Assembly (NCBI GenBank): GCA_022606425.2
Contig: JAHDVF020001225.1
Span: 124,001 to 188,000, forward strand
Direction: 5' to 3'
Length of the DNA: 64,000 nucleotides
DNA from: Lepidostoma basale
Taxonomy: Eukaryota > Arthropoda > Insecta > Trichoptera > Lepidostomatidae
The notes below the pieces were generated by a model. The model was not told where the DNA came from. It saw nothing but the letters and a program-made list of their open reading frames with translations, and did not search any database. The position numbers and the translations under genes were made by a program. Shown piece by piece: positions 42,391 to 51,834 of this stretch (positions are counted from its first letter, which is position 1; each line of letters opens with the position of its first letter).

Positions 42391-42474
42391 CATTTTGAAT
42401 GTATACAAATTCTTGTAGACAAATACTGGATTTCTCCAGTATTTGTCTACAAGAATTTGTATACATTCAAAATG
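42391..42474. repeat. Perfect 40-bp-arm palindrome
   Basis: Arms 42391-42430 and 42435-42474 are exact reverse complements; spacer is TTTC. The arms begin CATTTTGAATGTATAC and include TGTAGACAAATACTGGA, the outer end of the FB repeat, so two FB ends meet head to head. The first five bases also belong to the target duplication. Confidence 0.85.
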
Positions 42475-42868
42475 TTGTTGTATAAATATAACTGGTACAT
42501 GCAGGCAAAAAATTGGAGAGACATCTCCAGGCGAAATCTAGTACTATATGATTTGCATAGACTTTCACAGTACATTTAATAAAGGTTTTCTGCTTAATGC
42601 TTTCTAATCTTAATATAGATGACGCTAGTGTAGAGTGAACATAAAAATGTGAAAATAGGTGTAGAAACATACCATATATACAAGTTCCAAAAAGTTTGTC
42701 AGACGTGGTGGTCATAACGGCGGAATGGGGAATGTTGTTAAACGTGAAGCGATCGCTCAACCCAACCAATGACAGGTCATAAGTCCTGTAAGCGCCTCGG
42801 CCACCACCTTCTGTTCCCAGAAAAAACAATTTGCATCTTCGTCTCTATTGAGATACAATTAATACTTG
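42396..42868. mobile_element. FB foldback-type element with 14-bp flanking repeat
   Basis: Copy 3 of FB. TAATGTTCTCATTT lies at 42382-42395 and 42869-42882, exactly flanking it and matching the interrupted LINE, so both ends are defined. Internal landmarks: GGAGAGACATCTCCAGGCG, AGATGACGCTAGTG, GTCAGACGTGGTGGTCA, AACCAATGACAGGTCATAAG, and end CGTCTCTATTGAGATACAAT. Confidence 0.75.
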
Positions 42869-42897
42869 TAATGTTCTCATTTGATTAACTTTTAGGA

Positions 42898-42968
42898 GAG
42901 TATGGTCGTATATCTACGACAGCGCGATTTTTGTTTGAAGGAGTATGGTCGTATATATACGACAGTGC
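42898..42968 (+). repeat. Subterminal palindromic repeats of the piggyBac element
   Basis: Two direct copies of GAGTATGGTCGTATAT begin at 42898 and 42941. Each contains GTCGTATATMTACGAC; the second (42948-42963) is a perfect 16-bp palindrome, the first has one mismatch. Such subterminal repeats commonly bind transposase; here that is an inference. Confidence 0.65.
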
Positions 42969-43493
42969 TTTTTTATGGGTGACTGGTGTGTTTATGCTTC
43001 AAGTATGAATTATAATTCCATCTGTGGACAATATATGGACAATATTACCATTTCAAAACAGATTCCATATTTAAAAACCGCGAAAATCTACTTTATCGAA
43101 TGTCACGTGATATTTATATGACGTCACACGAGCAAGTTTCAACAGATCATGTATTGCAAACTAAAGATTTTTGCGCGCGCGCTTTTTCGTACTTTTTTCG
43201 CGATATTGTGAAGTTTTACTGTTTTTAGCGTGTTTTAGTGTGATTTTGTCGTTTTATATTGTGTGTTTCTACAAAATTCTCGCAAGGTTCGGAGGTTTCT
43301 TAGTGTTTTACGTAGTTTAAAGTAAATTACAGTTTTATACAGTGTTTTATCATACTTTTCTTGCAAATTTTATAAGTTTTACAGTGCCATACTATATTTT
43401 AACGTGATTTGAAGTTTTTTATTGTATCGCATTCTGTATTTACTTTTGAATTTTTACTGCCGTGATTTATTTGTATCGATCTATATTGCTAAA

Positions 43494-45164
43494 ATGGAAA
43501 GAGACATAGGAATTGAGGACATATTAATGAATAGTGACAATGAGGAAGAAAACATCGAAGATATTGATGATATATCAATGGAGTTTTATGATTCTTCTTC
43601 TGATGATGATGAGGAACCAGATATTCAACCTAGTGCAAAACGCAGTCGAGAAGAATCAAGAATGTGGAACAACTCCACATTTACTCCAACTCTTCACGAT
43701 TTCGATGGGTTTCAGTCCGGCTTAAAAGCAAATTTAAATGTACAAGGGGATTACGTCGAGTTGGAACTTTTTCAGCTCTTTTTTACCGATGATGTTGTGG
43801 ACGTAATAGTTCGAGAAACAAATATTTATGCCGCGGCTGTATCCCAGAAAACACCTGAATCGTCCAAAATGAAAAAATGGGTAAACACGACAGCGCAAGA
43901 AATTTTTGTTTTTCTGGCCACTATTATTTTGATGAGCTTGGTGGGAAAAAATTGCATTAAAAAATACTGGACAAATAATGCCCTTATCGAGACACCATTT
44001 TTCAAAGTGTTATTCTCTCAGGACCGTTTCCTTTTGATATTGAGAAATTTGCACTTTACAAGCCTGTGCAGCAGTAATGATAGGCTTTATAAAATAAGAC
44101 AAATTTTAGACCCGCTCAGGAAAATAATGAAAGAAACATTCAGTCCTCACCAGAATCTATGTATCGATGAAAGTTTGTTACTCTGGAAAGGCAGACTGTC
44201 TTTCAAGGTTTACATCCCATCGAAAAGACATAGGTTCGGGATTAAATTTTTTGTTTGTTGCGATGTAAAGACGGGATACGTTTTAGATTTAATTATTTAT
44301 ACCGGTGCCGAAACGGACATTCAGATTCATTCTGATGTAGGAATTTCTGGTTCTGTGGTTTTGTGTTTGCTAAAGGACTACCTTGATCGTGGACATCGCC
44401 TATATGTAGACAACTGGTATACTTCCCCCGCTTTATTTGATTGTCTCTTTGACAGAAAAACAAATGCATGTGGAACTGCAAGAGTCAACCGCAAACAAAT
44501 GCCGAAGTTTGAAAAAATTAAAAAAGGGGATGTAGTGGCATTTAACAGTGCAAATCTGATGGCATTGAAATGGCGCGATAAAAGGGATGTAGTTATTCTA
44601 ACCACCATGCATACCGATACAATGATCGAAACTCCCAAGATAGACTATAGTACTGGACTCAATAAACATAAACCAGAAGCAGTCGTAGACTATACGAAGA
44701 ATATGGGAAGTGTCGATAATGTGGATAGAATTTTGGGACTCGGGGCAGTTGGACGCAAAACCGTAAAGTGGTACAAGAAAGTATTCTTCCGGCTCCTGGA
44801 GATCTCAATCGTCAATGCATTCTTTTTGTTTCGCACTGTAAAATGCAAAAACACATCTTTTGAGGACTTTAAAGAGAAACTCGTAGCCCAGATCGTTGAG
44901 AAATACCACACTCCACGAGCACCAACATCTGGTGGAAGACGAGCCAATGATAATCCTATCAGACTAACAGAAAGACATTTCATTCAACCGGTTCCACAGG
45001 CACAAGTCAAGGGTAGCACTACCCGACGCCGGTGTCATGTGTGCGCGCATTCTTCAATAAGACCACCGAAGAGAAAGGAAACAGGATACATGTATATTGA
45101 ATGTGATGTTGGGCTATGTGTTCATCCATGTTTTAAGGATTTTCATACAAAAAAACACTTCTAA
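43494..45164 (+). CDS. piggyBac-family transposase (DDE_Tnp_1_7 type)
   Basis: 556 residues from the ATG in AAAATGG at 43494; an in-frame ATG at 43422 would add 24 residues but has a poorer context and a hydrophobic stretch unlike the family. Order: acidic N-terminus (DDDEE near 37), a core with the three catalytic aspartates at about D225 (LCIDESLLLW), D306 (LYVDNWYTS) and D408 (MGSVDNVDR), and a C-terminal cysteine-rich domain from about 515 (C-H-V-C ... C-D-V-G-L-C-V-H-P-C) used for end binding. Length and spacing fit active piggyBac proteins, and no stop or frameshift is seen. It would excise and insert DNA at TTAA without footprints. Confidence 0.93.
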   Translation: MERDIGIEDILMNSDNEEENIEDIDDISMEFYDSSSDDDEEPDIQPSAKRSREESRMWNNSTFTPTLHDFDGFQSGLKANLNVQGDYVELELFQLFFTDDVVDVIVRETNIYAAAVSQKTPESSKMKKWVNTTAQEIFVFLATIILMSLVGKNCIKKYWTNNALIETPFFKVLFSQDRFLLILRNLHFTSLCSSNDRLYKIRQILDPLRKIMKETFSPHQNLCIDESLLLWKGRLSFKVYIPSKRHRFGIKFFVCCDVKTGYVLDLIIYTGAETDIQIHSDVGISGSVVLCLLKDYLDRGHRLYVDNWYTSPALFDCLFDRKTNACGTARVNRKQMPKFEKIKKGDVVAFNSANLMALKWRDKRDVVILTTMHTDTMIETPKIDYSTGLNKHKPEAVVDYTKNMGSVDNVDRILGLGAVGRKTVKWYKKVFFRLLEISIVNAFFLFRTVKCKNTSFEDFKEKLVAQIVEKYHTPRAPTSGGRRANDNPIRLTERHFIQPVPQAQVKGSTTRRRCHVCAHSSIRPPKRKETGYMYIECDVGLCVHPCFKDFHTKKHF

Positions 45165-45456
45165 GTTAATATTGTTTTTATACCTGTTTTTTTATTTATT
45201 TTGTATACCTGCTATAATAGTGAAAAGTGGAGTGTTTTAAGTGTGTATCGATGGTTTGCGATCCCTGAAATACGCAATCGATTTTTTAATGATAAAACTT
45301 TAAAAACGTGAGTAATATTTTTTTTACTATTTTTTACTATTTTCGTATTCTTGTATCATGATTTGATAAAAAAAAAAAGTTTGTATTTTCCATGTCAAAA
45401 AAACTCACTCCCCATAGCACTCACTATATAAATTGTTCTACTCCCGGAAAGGTTAA

Positions 45457-45790
45457 ATGCAGCTCGTGCAACTTCAATTCTGCAATTTATTTCAATGTCC
45501 AGGTCAAGGTATTTAAAATGTCAACCATTTCAACATTTGCACCATTCAGCTGTAGAGTGGATGAAGAATAAGTTAAGTCGCCCAAATGCCATCCGTTTGG
45601 TCTTCTTAACGTTGATTTTTAAGCCCAGATCTTCTCCTGCTTATCAATTTTATTAAGGAGTTCTTGAAGTTTGGATATACTATCAGCTAAAATAACTGTG
45701 TCATCAGCATACCTGAATTTATTAACAATAACCCCATTAACCTTCACTCCCAGGCTAGAGTTTTCAATACATTACTTTATACTCGTATCT
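45457..45790 (-). mobile_element. LINE reverse-transcriptase segment (5' part of the split LINE)
   Basis: Minus strand encodes NKFRYADDTVILADSISKLQ, the reverse-transcriptase catalytic Y-A-D-D loop, and LLNKIDKQ, then K-T-K-R-M-A-F and the V-E-M-V-D-I block. It is the natural upstream neighbour of 41975-42381. Confidence 0.8.
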
Positions 45791-46320
45791 AATGAACATT
45801 TTTAAGTTATCTTCTTATCTGGATAAAAATTTTAGTATCCACTGAGAAAATTTAGAACTTCCGGTAAATGCGATCCTTGCTAAACATCACGAATCCCTAC
45901 GGTTTTCAGATTTTCTGGTATTAGGGTGAGTGTGAGAGGGAAGCCGGGGAATTCGGGAATTCGGAGAACTGAATGACTGGGAATCTGGGAATCACGACCG
46001 ATTTGAACTAGTACTATCCAGAATATGTGCCTGTGATTAATGGGCTATATATAATGTGGAAACTACACGATCTTGAAATTACCCTCAATACATTTATGGT
46101 CTATTTAAAGTCATTTCTATATAGCATAGTAAGGGCATTTCATAGGTAAAGTCTTGTTAGATATATGGTATATGACACATTTATTAAGAACGAATTATTA
46201 TTTTCATTCTTAAAGAGATATGAGAATATTGAATTGTTTTGAAGTGAACATTAATGTTTTTGGATATTAATATTGTTTCTTCTATGTTCGCCATACTTTG
46301 TGTTGTAGATGTATTATATT
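45791..46320. other. No recognised feature
   Basis: Mixed composition to about 46010 (with GAATTCGGGAATTCGGAG), then AT-rich. No motif identified. Confidence 0.4.
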
Positions 46321-46382
46321 ATATATAAATTTTTATATTCAATTTGTATACAACACTCACTTTTTAAACAAATTAAAATTAA

Positions 46383-46426
46383 ATATCAAACATGTTTCGA
46401 ACTACCCAGCCCTTCCTCAGTGATAT
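46383..46426 (-). ncRNA. Hammerhead ribozyme-like module, family 1 (left of a pair)
   Basis: Minus strand: ATATCA, CTGAGGA, A, GGGCT-GGGT-AGTTC, GAAA, palindrome ACATGT, T, TGATAT. Stem I closes with six Watson-Crick pairs, stem II with five pairs including wobbles, and core and cleavage base fit. One of the best candidates for activity. Confidence 0.65.
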
Positions 46427-46444
46427 AGATATTTAAAATATTAT

Positions 46445-46775
46445 AAAATTGTTAATATTATAACAAAATAATGAAAGGATCATTAAGATGGTTTGGACAT
46501 ATGAAAAGAATAAATGAAGAAAGAATGGTAAAAAAATTATATGTTAACGATGAAAATTGAACAAGAAATAGAGGAAGACCGAGGAAAACGTGGCACGATC
46601 AAATAAATAAAATATTCAATGATAGCCATGTAAGGAGTCAGAGAAATCAACGCCCGTGCTTGACACAATGTATGAATGTTGAGGAAGAGAGAGAAATATG
46701 TCAGGAATGAAAATGTGGCAGTCCATTCTTTCTGTCCACCCCTTCGGGGTGACGGCGTGGTGGTTAGTTAGTTGG
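46445..46775 (+). mobile_element. TTAG-LINE nested in a hammerhead-bearing element
   Basis: TTATAACAAAATAATGAAAG, RWFGHMKRINEERMVK, RGRPRKTWHDQI, then CCCCTTCGGGG and GGTTAGTTAGTTGG. Inserted between the inverted family 1 modules. Confidence 0.75.
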
Positions 46776-46895
46776 TTCTTTTTTAAAAATTGTTTACAAA
46801 CAGGTATGGTCCTGTTTCGACAGATGTTATAACATCTATCAAAACTGACCGTATTTGTAAACAATTTTATAATATTTTAAATATCTATAAATGTT

Positions 46896-46939
46896 ATATC
46901 ACTGAGGAAGGGCTGGGTAGTCCGAAACACGTTTGATAT
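46896..46939 (+). ncRNA. Hammerhead ribozyme-like module, family 1 (right of a pair)
   Basis: ATATCA, CTGAGGA, A, GGGCT-GGGT-AGTCC (five pairs, one G-U), GAAA, ACACGT, T, TGATAT. Stem I is perfect. The stem III palindrome has one change (ACACGT for ACATGT). Faces outward opposite 46383-46426; the flanking TTTAATTTTAATTTG is also inverted. Confidence 0.65.
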
Positions 46940-46999
46940 TTAATTTTAATTTGTTTAAAAAGTGAGTGTTGTATACAATGTATATATAAAAAAAATATA

Positions 47000-47455
47000 T
47001 AAATATTGTTATTTGAAATGTCATGGAAGAAGAGTAAATTTAAAAAAATTTAAGTATTTATTTACTTAAATTCCACTTGAGTGGAATGAAGTGAGACCTA
47101 AGTGGGATTTAAATAAATATACAATATATATTTTTAAAATTTTTATAATTATAAATATTTTACGCTTAAATTTCATTATCTCAACAATTTCATGTAGTAT
47201 GGTGGAATAAAGTTATCCCGCAAAAATCAAAAACAGTATTGAAATCCATTTTATAATATATCAAACACGTAACAGAATTTTTTTCCTTTATTTTCGTTTT
47301 TCCGCTTTACGTTAATATTTTTCATTTTCTTTCGTTGTTTCACTAATTTCGTTCTGAGATAATCAATATAATTTTTATTTTTGTTTATTTTTTTTTATGA
47401 ATACATGTTTAAATAAATGAGAGTATCAATTAAAATTATACCATATTTTAAGGAA
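47000..47455. other. No recognised feature
   Basis: AT-rich; includes inverted TTACTTAAATTCCACTTGAG and ACCTAAGTGGGATTTAAATAA near 47055-47115. No coding signal. Confidence 0.4.
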
Positions 47456-47640
47456 ATAGTCCATTATTTTGGCCAACTATGATACTTAATGAACTGTTAA
47501 ACTCTGTTTACGTATCAGAATTATTCTTTTACACAAAAACTTATTTTTTCTTTAGAAACAGCTGTCGTAAAAAATAAAAACATAAATTAAATTGCGATAC
47601 ATAAACAGAGTTAAATAATTAAACATATTAAGTTCTAATT
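47456..47640 (+). repeat. Family 3 element fragment (3' half-module)
   Basis: TTAGAAACAGCTGTCGTAAA at 47562-47581 is the GAAAC-AGCTGTC end of the family 3 module, with the CTGATGA half missing. Upstream CCATTATTTTGGCC also occurs near 12769 and 27441, marking the repeat body. Confidence 0.5.
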
Positions 47641-48094
47641 TCTTAATGAATTGAAATAAAAAAAATTTCGGTTCCTATCCACTTTAGTTACTAAGTTTGT
47701 TAGTTTATTTTTAAATGGTTCGTCTTATTCTGATTGTATATATAATTTAGAACGTTAGTTGACAAAAACAAACGCGCATTTTCTTCATCTGACTGTACGT
47801 TATTAATTCCGATAAACTCATTCATGCTTAAGAATCCGTGTTACGTTGTTGGCATAAAAATAATCGAATTCTTCGATCGGTCAGGATAACGAATAACAAA
47901 TATAAAATATGAACGCGGGTCGTACGATAAAACGAAAAATTATCATGAATAAGTCAGCATTATCTGCCATAATCATACTGGTTCGAAATTTGCTTTGTGG
48001 CCGGGAAGCAACTTACACCATAGAGGTCGAGTTATAAAGTTAAAATAAAGGAAACTCTTGTGAAAAAAAATGAAGCTGAGAAAAAGATTACAAT

Positions 48095-48700
48095 ATATTA
48101 TTTTGTTCTTTTCTTCAAGTGCCTTCTCGGGTCTCCCCAACGTTGGCGATCACCTCGGCGAACCTGTCTCTGAGACTCTAGAGAAGAGCTCCTCCACACT
48201 TCGGATGCCGGTCCACTCCCTCACGTTTCGCAGCCAGGACATTTGTCTCCTACCGAGACCTCAGTGTCTCTCAATTTCGCCACCAATATCAGTTGGAGAA
48301 GGTGGTACTTTTCCCCACGCAGTATATGACCCAGATGTGAAATCTTTCGAAACTTGATAGTTGATTACAGTTTCCTGTCAACTCTAGGTCGCCTCAGGAC
48401 TTCGGTATAAGTAACCATGTCTGTCCAGAGAACTCTGAGCTTTTGGCGATGGAGCCACATTTCAAATGCTTCCAGTCTGTTCATTGAGTTAACTTTCAAG
48501 GTCCACTTTTCACTTCCGTACAATAAAACAGACCACACATAGCATTTGATCATTCTCTGGCGGAGTTTCAAGTTTACGTTATCATTGCAGAAGAGTAATT
48601 TCATTTTATTAAACGTAGATCTTGCTGCCTTAATTCTGTGTTTTATCTCTATATCTGGGTTGAGAGATTGCGTTAGTATGGTGCCGAGGTATTAAAATCT
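48095..48700 (-). mobile_element. LINE-B C-terminal part
   Basis: Antisense frame 48365-48604 reads LLFCNDNVNLKLRQRMIKCY, VWSVLLYGSEKWTLK and MNRLEAFEMWLHRQ; the C-terminal remainder runs to 48095 in other frames. The plus frame 48070-48357 is its shadow. Confidence 0.8.
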
Positions 48701-48866
48701 TATTTAAAGGAACAGAAACAAGTTTTAAACACTTTTTTGCTTACAAGGGGAGGGCACGATATAAGAAATTAATTTCGAGATGGATTTTGACAGGATTGTA
48801 GTACCTCCTAAGAATCGTCCATAGTCAAAAATGCGCAATAACCAACCAATTTCTAGAAAAACATTT

Positions 48867-49024
48867 TTAAACTAGCAAAGGGATGCTGAATTCTCTGTTT
48901 TTCTCTTTTAGTTGTCTTACGTTTGATATCTGCTCTCTTATGTCTCGACCTTTGACAAATCCTGCTTGTTCTGTTAGAATCTGGCAAGGTAGATAAGGCT
49001 TAGCCTGTCGTTCAATACGTAGAG
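48867..49024 (-). mobile_element. LINE reverse-transcriptase finger segment
   Basis: Minus frame: ILTEQAGFVKGRDIREQISN and VRQLKEKNREFSIPL, the conserved Q-x-G-F-x-x-G-R ... Q-I motif of LINE reverse transcriptases before the first catalytic aspartate. Confidence 0.65.
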
Positions 49025-49080
49025 CAAGGGCGGCCAAACCGCGGCCCACTGGTTGTCCACTTGTGGCCCGCGGAGCAAAT
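49025..49080 (+). mobile_element. hAT-type transposon left end
   Basis: CAAGGGCGGCCAAACCGCGG, then CCACTTGTGGCCCGCGGAGC. This CAxGGGxGGCCAAxC...GCGGCCC start is the standard terminus of hAT elements related to vertebrate and insect ZBED/GTF2I-type families. Only about 55 bp remains before LINE-D. Confidence 0.6.
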
Positions 49081-49094
49081 GCACACTTTTTTTT

Positions 49095-49440
49095 TCTTTT
49101 AGTGGGGTCATGTTAGGTCCATGGAAAGACAAGTGTTAGGCGTATGTCTAAAAGACAAAATAATAAATAAAGAAATAAGACGCAGAACAAAAGTCATAGA
49201 CATAATGTCAATCATAGACATGTCACCAGAGAGGGAACAGAGCGATGGGCACCCAGAGTCCTCAAATGAAGACCATGGGAATGAAAAAGAGGAGTGGGCC
49301 GACCCCAAAAAAGATGAGCCGACGACATTATCCCTGCCGCGGGTAGAATGTGGCAAATAAAAGCCCAAGATAGAGTGGAGTGGAAGTAAATGGAGGAGGC
49401 CTATATCCAGCAGTGGAGAGATGGCTGAGGAAGAAGGAAG
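49095..49440 (+). mobile_element. LINE-D C-terminal relic
   Basis: Plus strand: MERQVLGVCLKDKIINKEIR, RRTKVIDIMS, then frameshifted W-R-P and GLYPAVERWLRKK-like end. Sits between the two hAT pieces. Confidence 0.7.
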
Positions 49441-49609
49441 ATGAGGCAACCACCAAAAGAACATTCTACCGTGCGTAGTTCGTATCATATCCCATATATG
49501 GAAGTATCTCAATACATTGATTTAACTATCGTGACAATTTCTTCTATGGTATATTCGTGTTGACAAACAATCACAACGTTAAGCTGATTTTAAAAAGCGC
49601 GCACGCCGA

Positions 49610-49930
49610 TTTTGCGTGGATAGCCGTGAGCGTGAATGCGGGGCGGTAAGATTTAAAAAAGCATCGTGTGCTTTTTGTGGCATTCGCAACGCCATTCTCT
49701 GTAGACGTGAATTTATTGCCAGGAATTTTACAAATAGAACATTGTGAAATGTGTTGTAATGCACAGTTAAATGAGAAATATCCTGCACTACTGACTGCCC
49801 CATCACCCGCAGGAACTCCTGCCGGTACCTTAGATATAAGGACCGTATACTGGATATACATTACCGACTGCTTGTCGCAATTTCATAATTAAATGAACTG
49901 TGTCAAAAGGAACGTTCGATTCATTGGTCA
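49610..49930 (+). mobile_element. hAT transposase relic
   Basis: Frame 49668-49892 gives VAFATPFSVDVNLLPGILQI and EHCEMCCNAQLNEKYPAL. This follows the F-x-x-P-F-x-x-D-x-x-x-x-P-x-x-L-Q-x-E-x-x-x-x-Q-x-x-x-x-L-K-x-K pattern of GTF2I-repeat/ZBED-type hAT transposases. With 49025-49080 it suggests one hAT copy broken by LINE-D. Confidence 0.6.
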
Positions 49931-49989
49931 CCCGGATTGATCCCTATCACAATAAAAAAATTAAATTGAAAAATAAAAAAAGTAGATTG

Positions 49990-50507
49990 GACCGAATTTA
50001 AAAAAGAAATACAAATAGTTCCAGAAAACAATTTACATCTTTATCTCTATTAAGATACAATTAATCCTTATAAAAAAATTATTAATTCGCAATGGGTAAA
50101 ATCCAGTATTTGTCTACAAGAATTTGTATACATTCAAAATGTCCTGTAAGATAACTGGTCCAAGTTAAAGGCATAAAAATTGGAGAGACATCTCCAGGCG
50201 TAATCTAGAACTGTTAGATTTGCAGAACCTTTCACAGTGCATTAATAAAGATTTTCTGCTTAATGCTTCCCAATCTTAATAGATGACGCTAGTAGAGTGA
50301 ACTAAAAAGATAAGCGCAGCATTCTAGCATATATACAACTTCCAAAAAATTTGTCAGACCGGTCGTAAGAAAGGCGAAATGGGGAATGTTGTTATAATAA
50401 ACAAAAAGCAATCGCTCTACCCAACCAATGACAGGTCATAAGCCCTGTAAGCGCTTCGGCCACCATATTCTGTTCCCAGAAAACAATTTACATCTTCGTC
50501 TCTTCTT
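49990..50507. repeat. FB foldback-type repeat, copy 4
   Basis: Contains TCTATTAAGATACAATTAAT near 50045, CAATGGGTAAAATCCAGTAT, GTCTACAAGAATTTGTATAC, GGAGAGACATCTCCAGGCG and a terminal AGAAAACAATTTACATCTTC. The block CAGAAAACAATTTACATCTT appears at both ends in direct orientation (50021 and 50476). Confidence 0.65.
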
Positions 50508-50890
50508 CTTCTCCGGCGCTAAAACCCTTAGTGGGTCTTGGCCTCCTCCAAGAAACGTCTCCATCACGTACTGTCTCTGGCCGCCACTTCCCAGTCTTGC
50601 TGCTCCAGGACCCGACAATCTGCCACGGCACCATACAGTCATCGCAGTCTCGGCCTACCGATGCTTCTTCGCCCTGCTGGATTGTCATACAACACTCTTT
50701 TGGGGGGCTCCAGATTTCCCATGCGGTGCACGTGCCCTAGCCAGCGCAGTCTGTTAATCTTTATAAACTTGACCACGCTGACGTCCTGGTATATATCGTA
50801 GAGCTCTGTGTTGTATCTCCTTCTCCACTTCTGACCATCCTTAATGGGTCCGAAGATTGCGGATGATCTTCCTTTCGAAGCACATTATTA
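50508..50890 (-). mobile_element. LINE-G C-terminal part
   Basis: Antisense reading in shifted frames: WLGHVHRMGNLEPPKRVL, RPRLRW-like block and a final RWRRFLEEAKTHYGF. Matches the R-P-I-G-R-P-R-L-R-W ... W-R-x-x-x-x-E-A ending at 63420-63655. Confidence 0.6.
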
Positions 50891-51238
50891 ACATCTTCGT
50901 CTCGTGACTTCACAAACTTGCATACGAAAGGAAGCCAATGCTCCCACCAGCAATACTCCTTTCCCCGCCTTACACGTATTCCCGACGGAGGTATAAATCA
51001 CCTATCGTGTTAAGCCGAATTAACATTTGTTATTTCCCCGCAAAACCTTTCACTGCGGAAACAACGAAATTCATTGCTGATTACATTAATCTTTTTATTT
51101 TGCTTAAGTAAACATAATGAATGCGAATGGAAAACGGGATGTTGTAGAAATACTTGATACTGATACGTCAGCATTTTGTTAAGGGTAACAAAAATTTCCG
51201 CATTTCTTTTTCACAATATCCTATACCAAAATAACTTA
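50891..51238. other. No recognised feature
   Basis: Mixed composition, no family or frame recognised. Confidence 0.4.
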
Positions 51239-51239
51239 A

Positions 51240-51668
51240 CTAACTAACCATCACGCCGTCTATCCGAAGGGGTAGGCAGAAAGAATGGACTGCCACACAT
51301 TTCTCTCGCTTCCTCAGCATCCCATCGTGTCATGCACGCGCGTCGATTTCTTTGACTCCTAACATGGCCGACATTCAATATTTGATTTATTTGATCGTGC
51401 CACGTTTTCCTCGGTCTTCCTCTATTTCTGATTCCATTTACATCGTTAACATATAATTTTTTTAGCATTCTTTCTTCATTGATCCTTTCATTATTTTGTT
51501 CATAACACCATCATTCACACCGCATTCACTTCTTATATTTTCATTCGACACTCTATCATACACAGAGTATACACACATTCGTCTAAGAGATCTCATTTTT
51601 ACTGCGTTTATTCTACTTTCATCCTTCTTTTGCCAGTTCCATGCTTCGCTTCCATACATAAGGGTCGT
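51240..51668 (-). mobile_element. TTAG-LINE, inverted copy
   Basis: AACTAACTAACCATCACGCC, inverted hairpin CCGAAGGGG, frame 51244-51468 (KKLYVNDVNGIRNRGRPRKT), then antisense VSNENIR and MYGSEAWNWQ blocks to ATAAGGGTCG at 51668, where it is cut by the next repeat. Confidence 0.8.
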
Positions 51669-51758
51669 ACGTAAACCAAAATAAGTATAACGTAAAAACA
51701 GAATATAACAATTTGTCTTTAGAGATCTTGGGTTTACCGGTGTAACTTGTCTTTCTGG

Positions 51759-51800
51759 ACCGACGTTTCGGAGATCGTTGCAGTCTCCCTCTTCAAGGTA
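51759..51800 (-). ncRNA. Hammerhead-like module, family 8
   Basis: Minus strand: TACC, TTGAAGA (C3 changed to T), G, stem II GGAGA-CTGCAACGA-TCTCC (perfect), GAAA, ACGT, C, GGT. ACC and GGT close stem I. The first core base differs from CUGANGA; otherwise complete. It lies in a ~165-bp repeat cut into the TTAG-LINE. Confidence 0.5.
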
Positions 51801-51834
51801 TTTTTTTTTGTATGCGACAGTATAACATGTCCCA

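Larger units (their letters stand above)
42885..45456 (+). mobile_element. Complete piggyBac-type DNA transposon
   Basis: 2.57 kb between TTAA target duplications (42885-42888 and 45453-45456). Terminal inverted repeats are imperfect: left CTTTTAGGAGAGTA, right (reversed) CCTTTCCGGGAGTA, ten of fourteen matching. One long transposase frame lies inside and nothing else. It sits two bases from the right FB flank, inside the split LINE, so it is the youngest insertion of the nest. Confidence 0.85.

Noticed and set aside
42467..42829. 120-residue minus frame within FB
   Set aside because: FB copies at other sites do not keep this frame, and no motif is visible; FB is non-coding.
43422..43493. 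Upstream in-frame ATG as transposase start
   Set aside because: The added 24 residues are hydrophobic and unlike piggyBac N-termini; the ATG at 43494 has the better AAAATGG context and leads into the usual acidic N-terminus.
48070..48357. 95-residue plus-strand frame with apparent signal peptide
   Set aside because: Antisense of LINE-B; the hydrophobic start is coincidental.
49025..49930. A complete hAT transposon
   Set aside because: Only a 55-bp left end and a short transposase piece remain, with LINE-D between and no matching right end seen.
50428..50801. Several overlapping plus-strand frames as genes
   Set aside because: All antisense to LINE-G's C-terminus.
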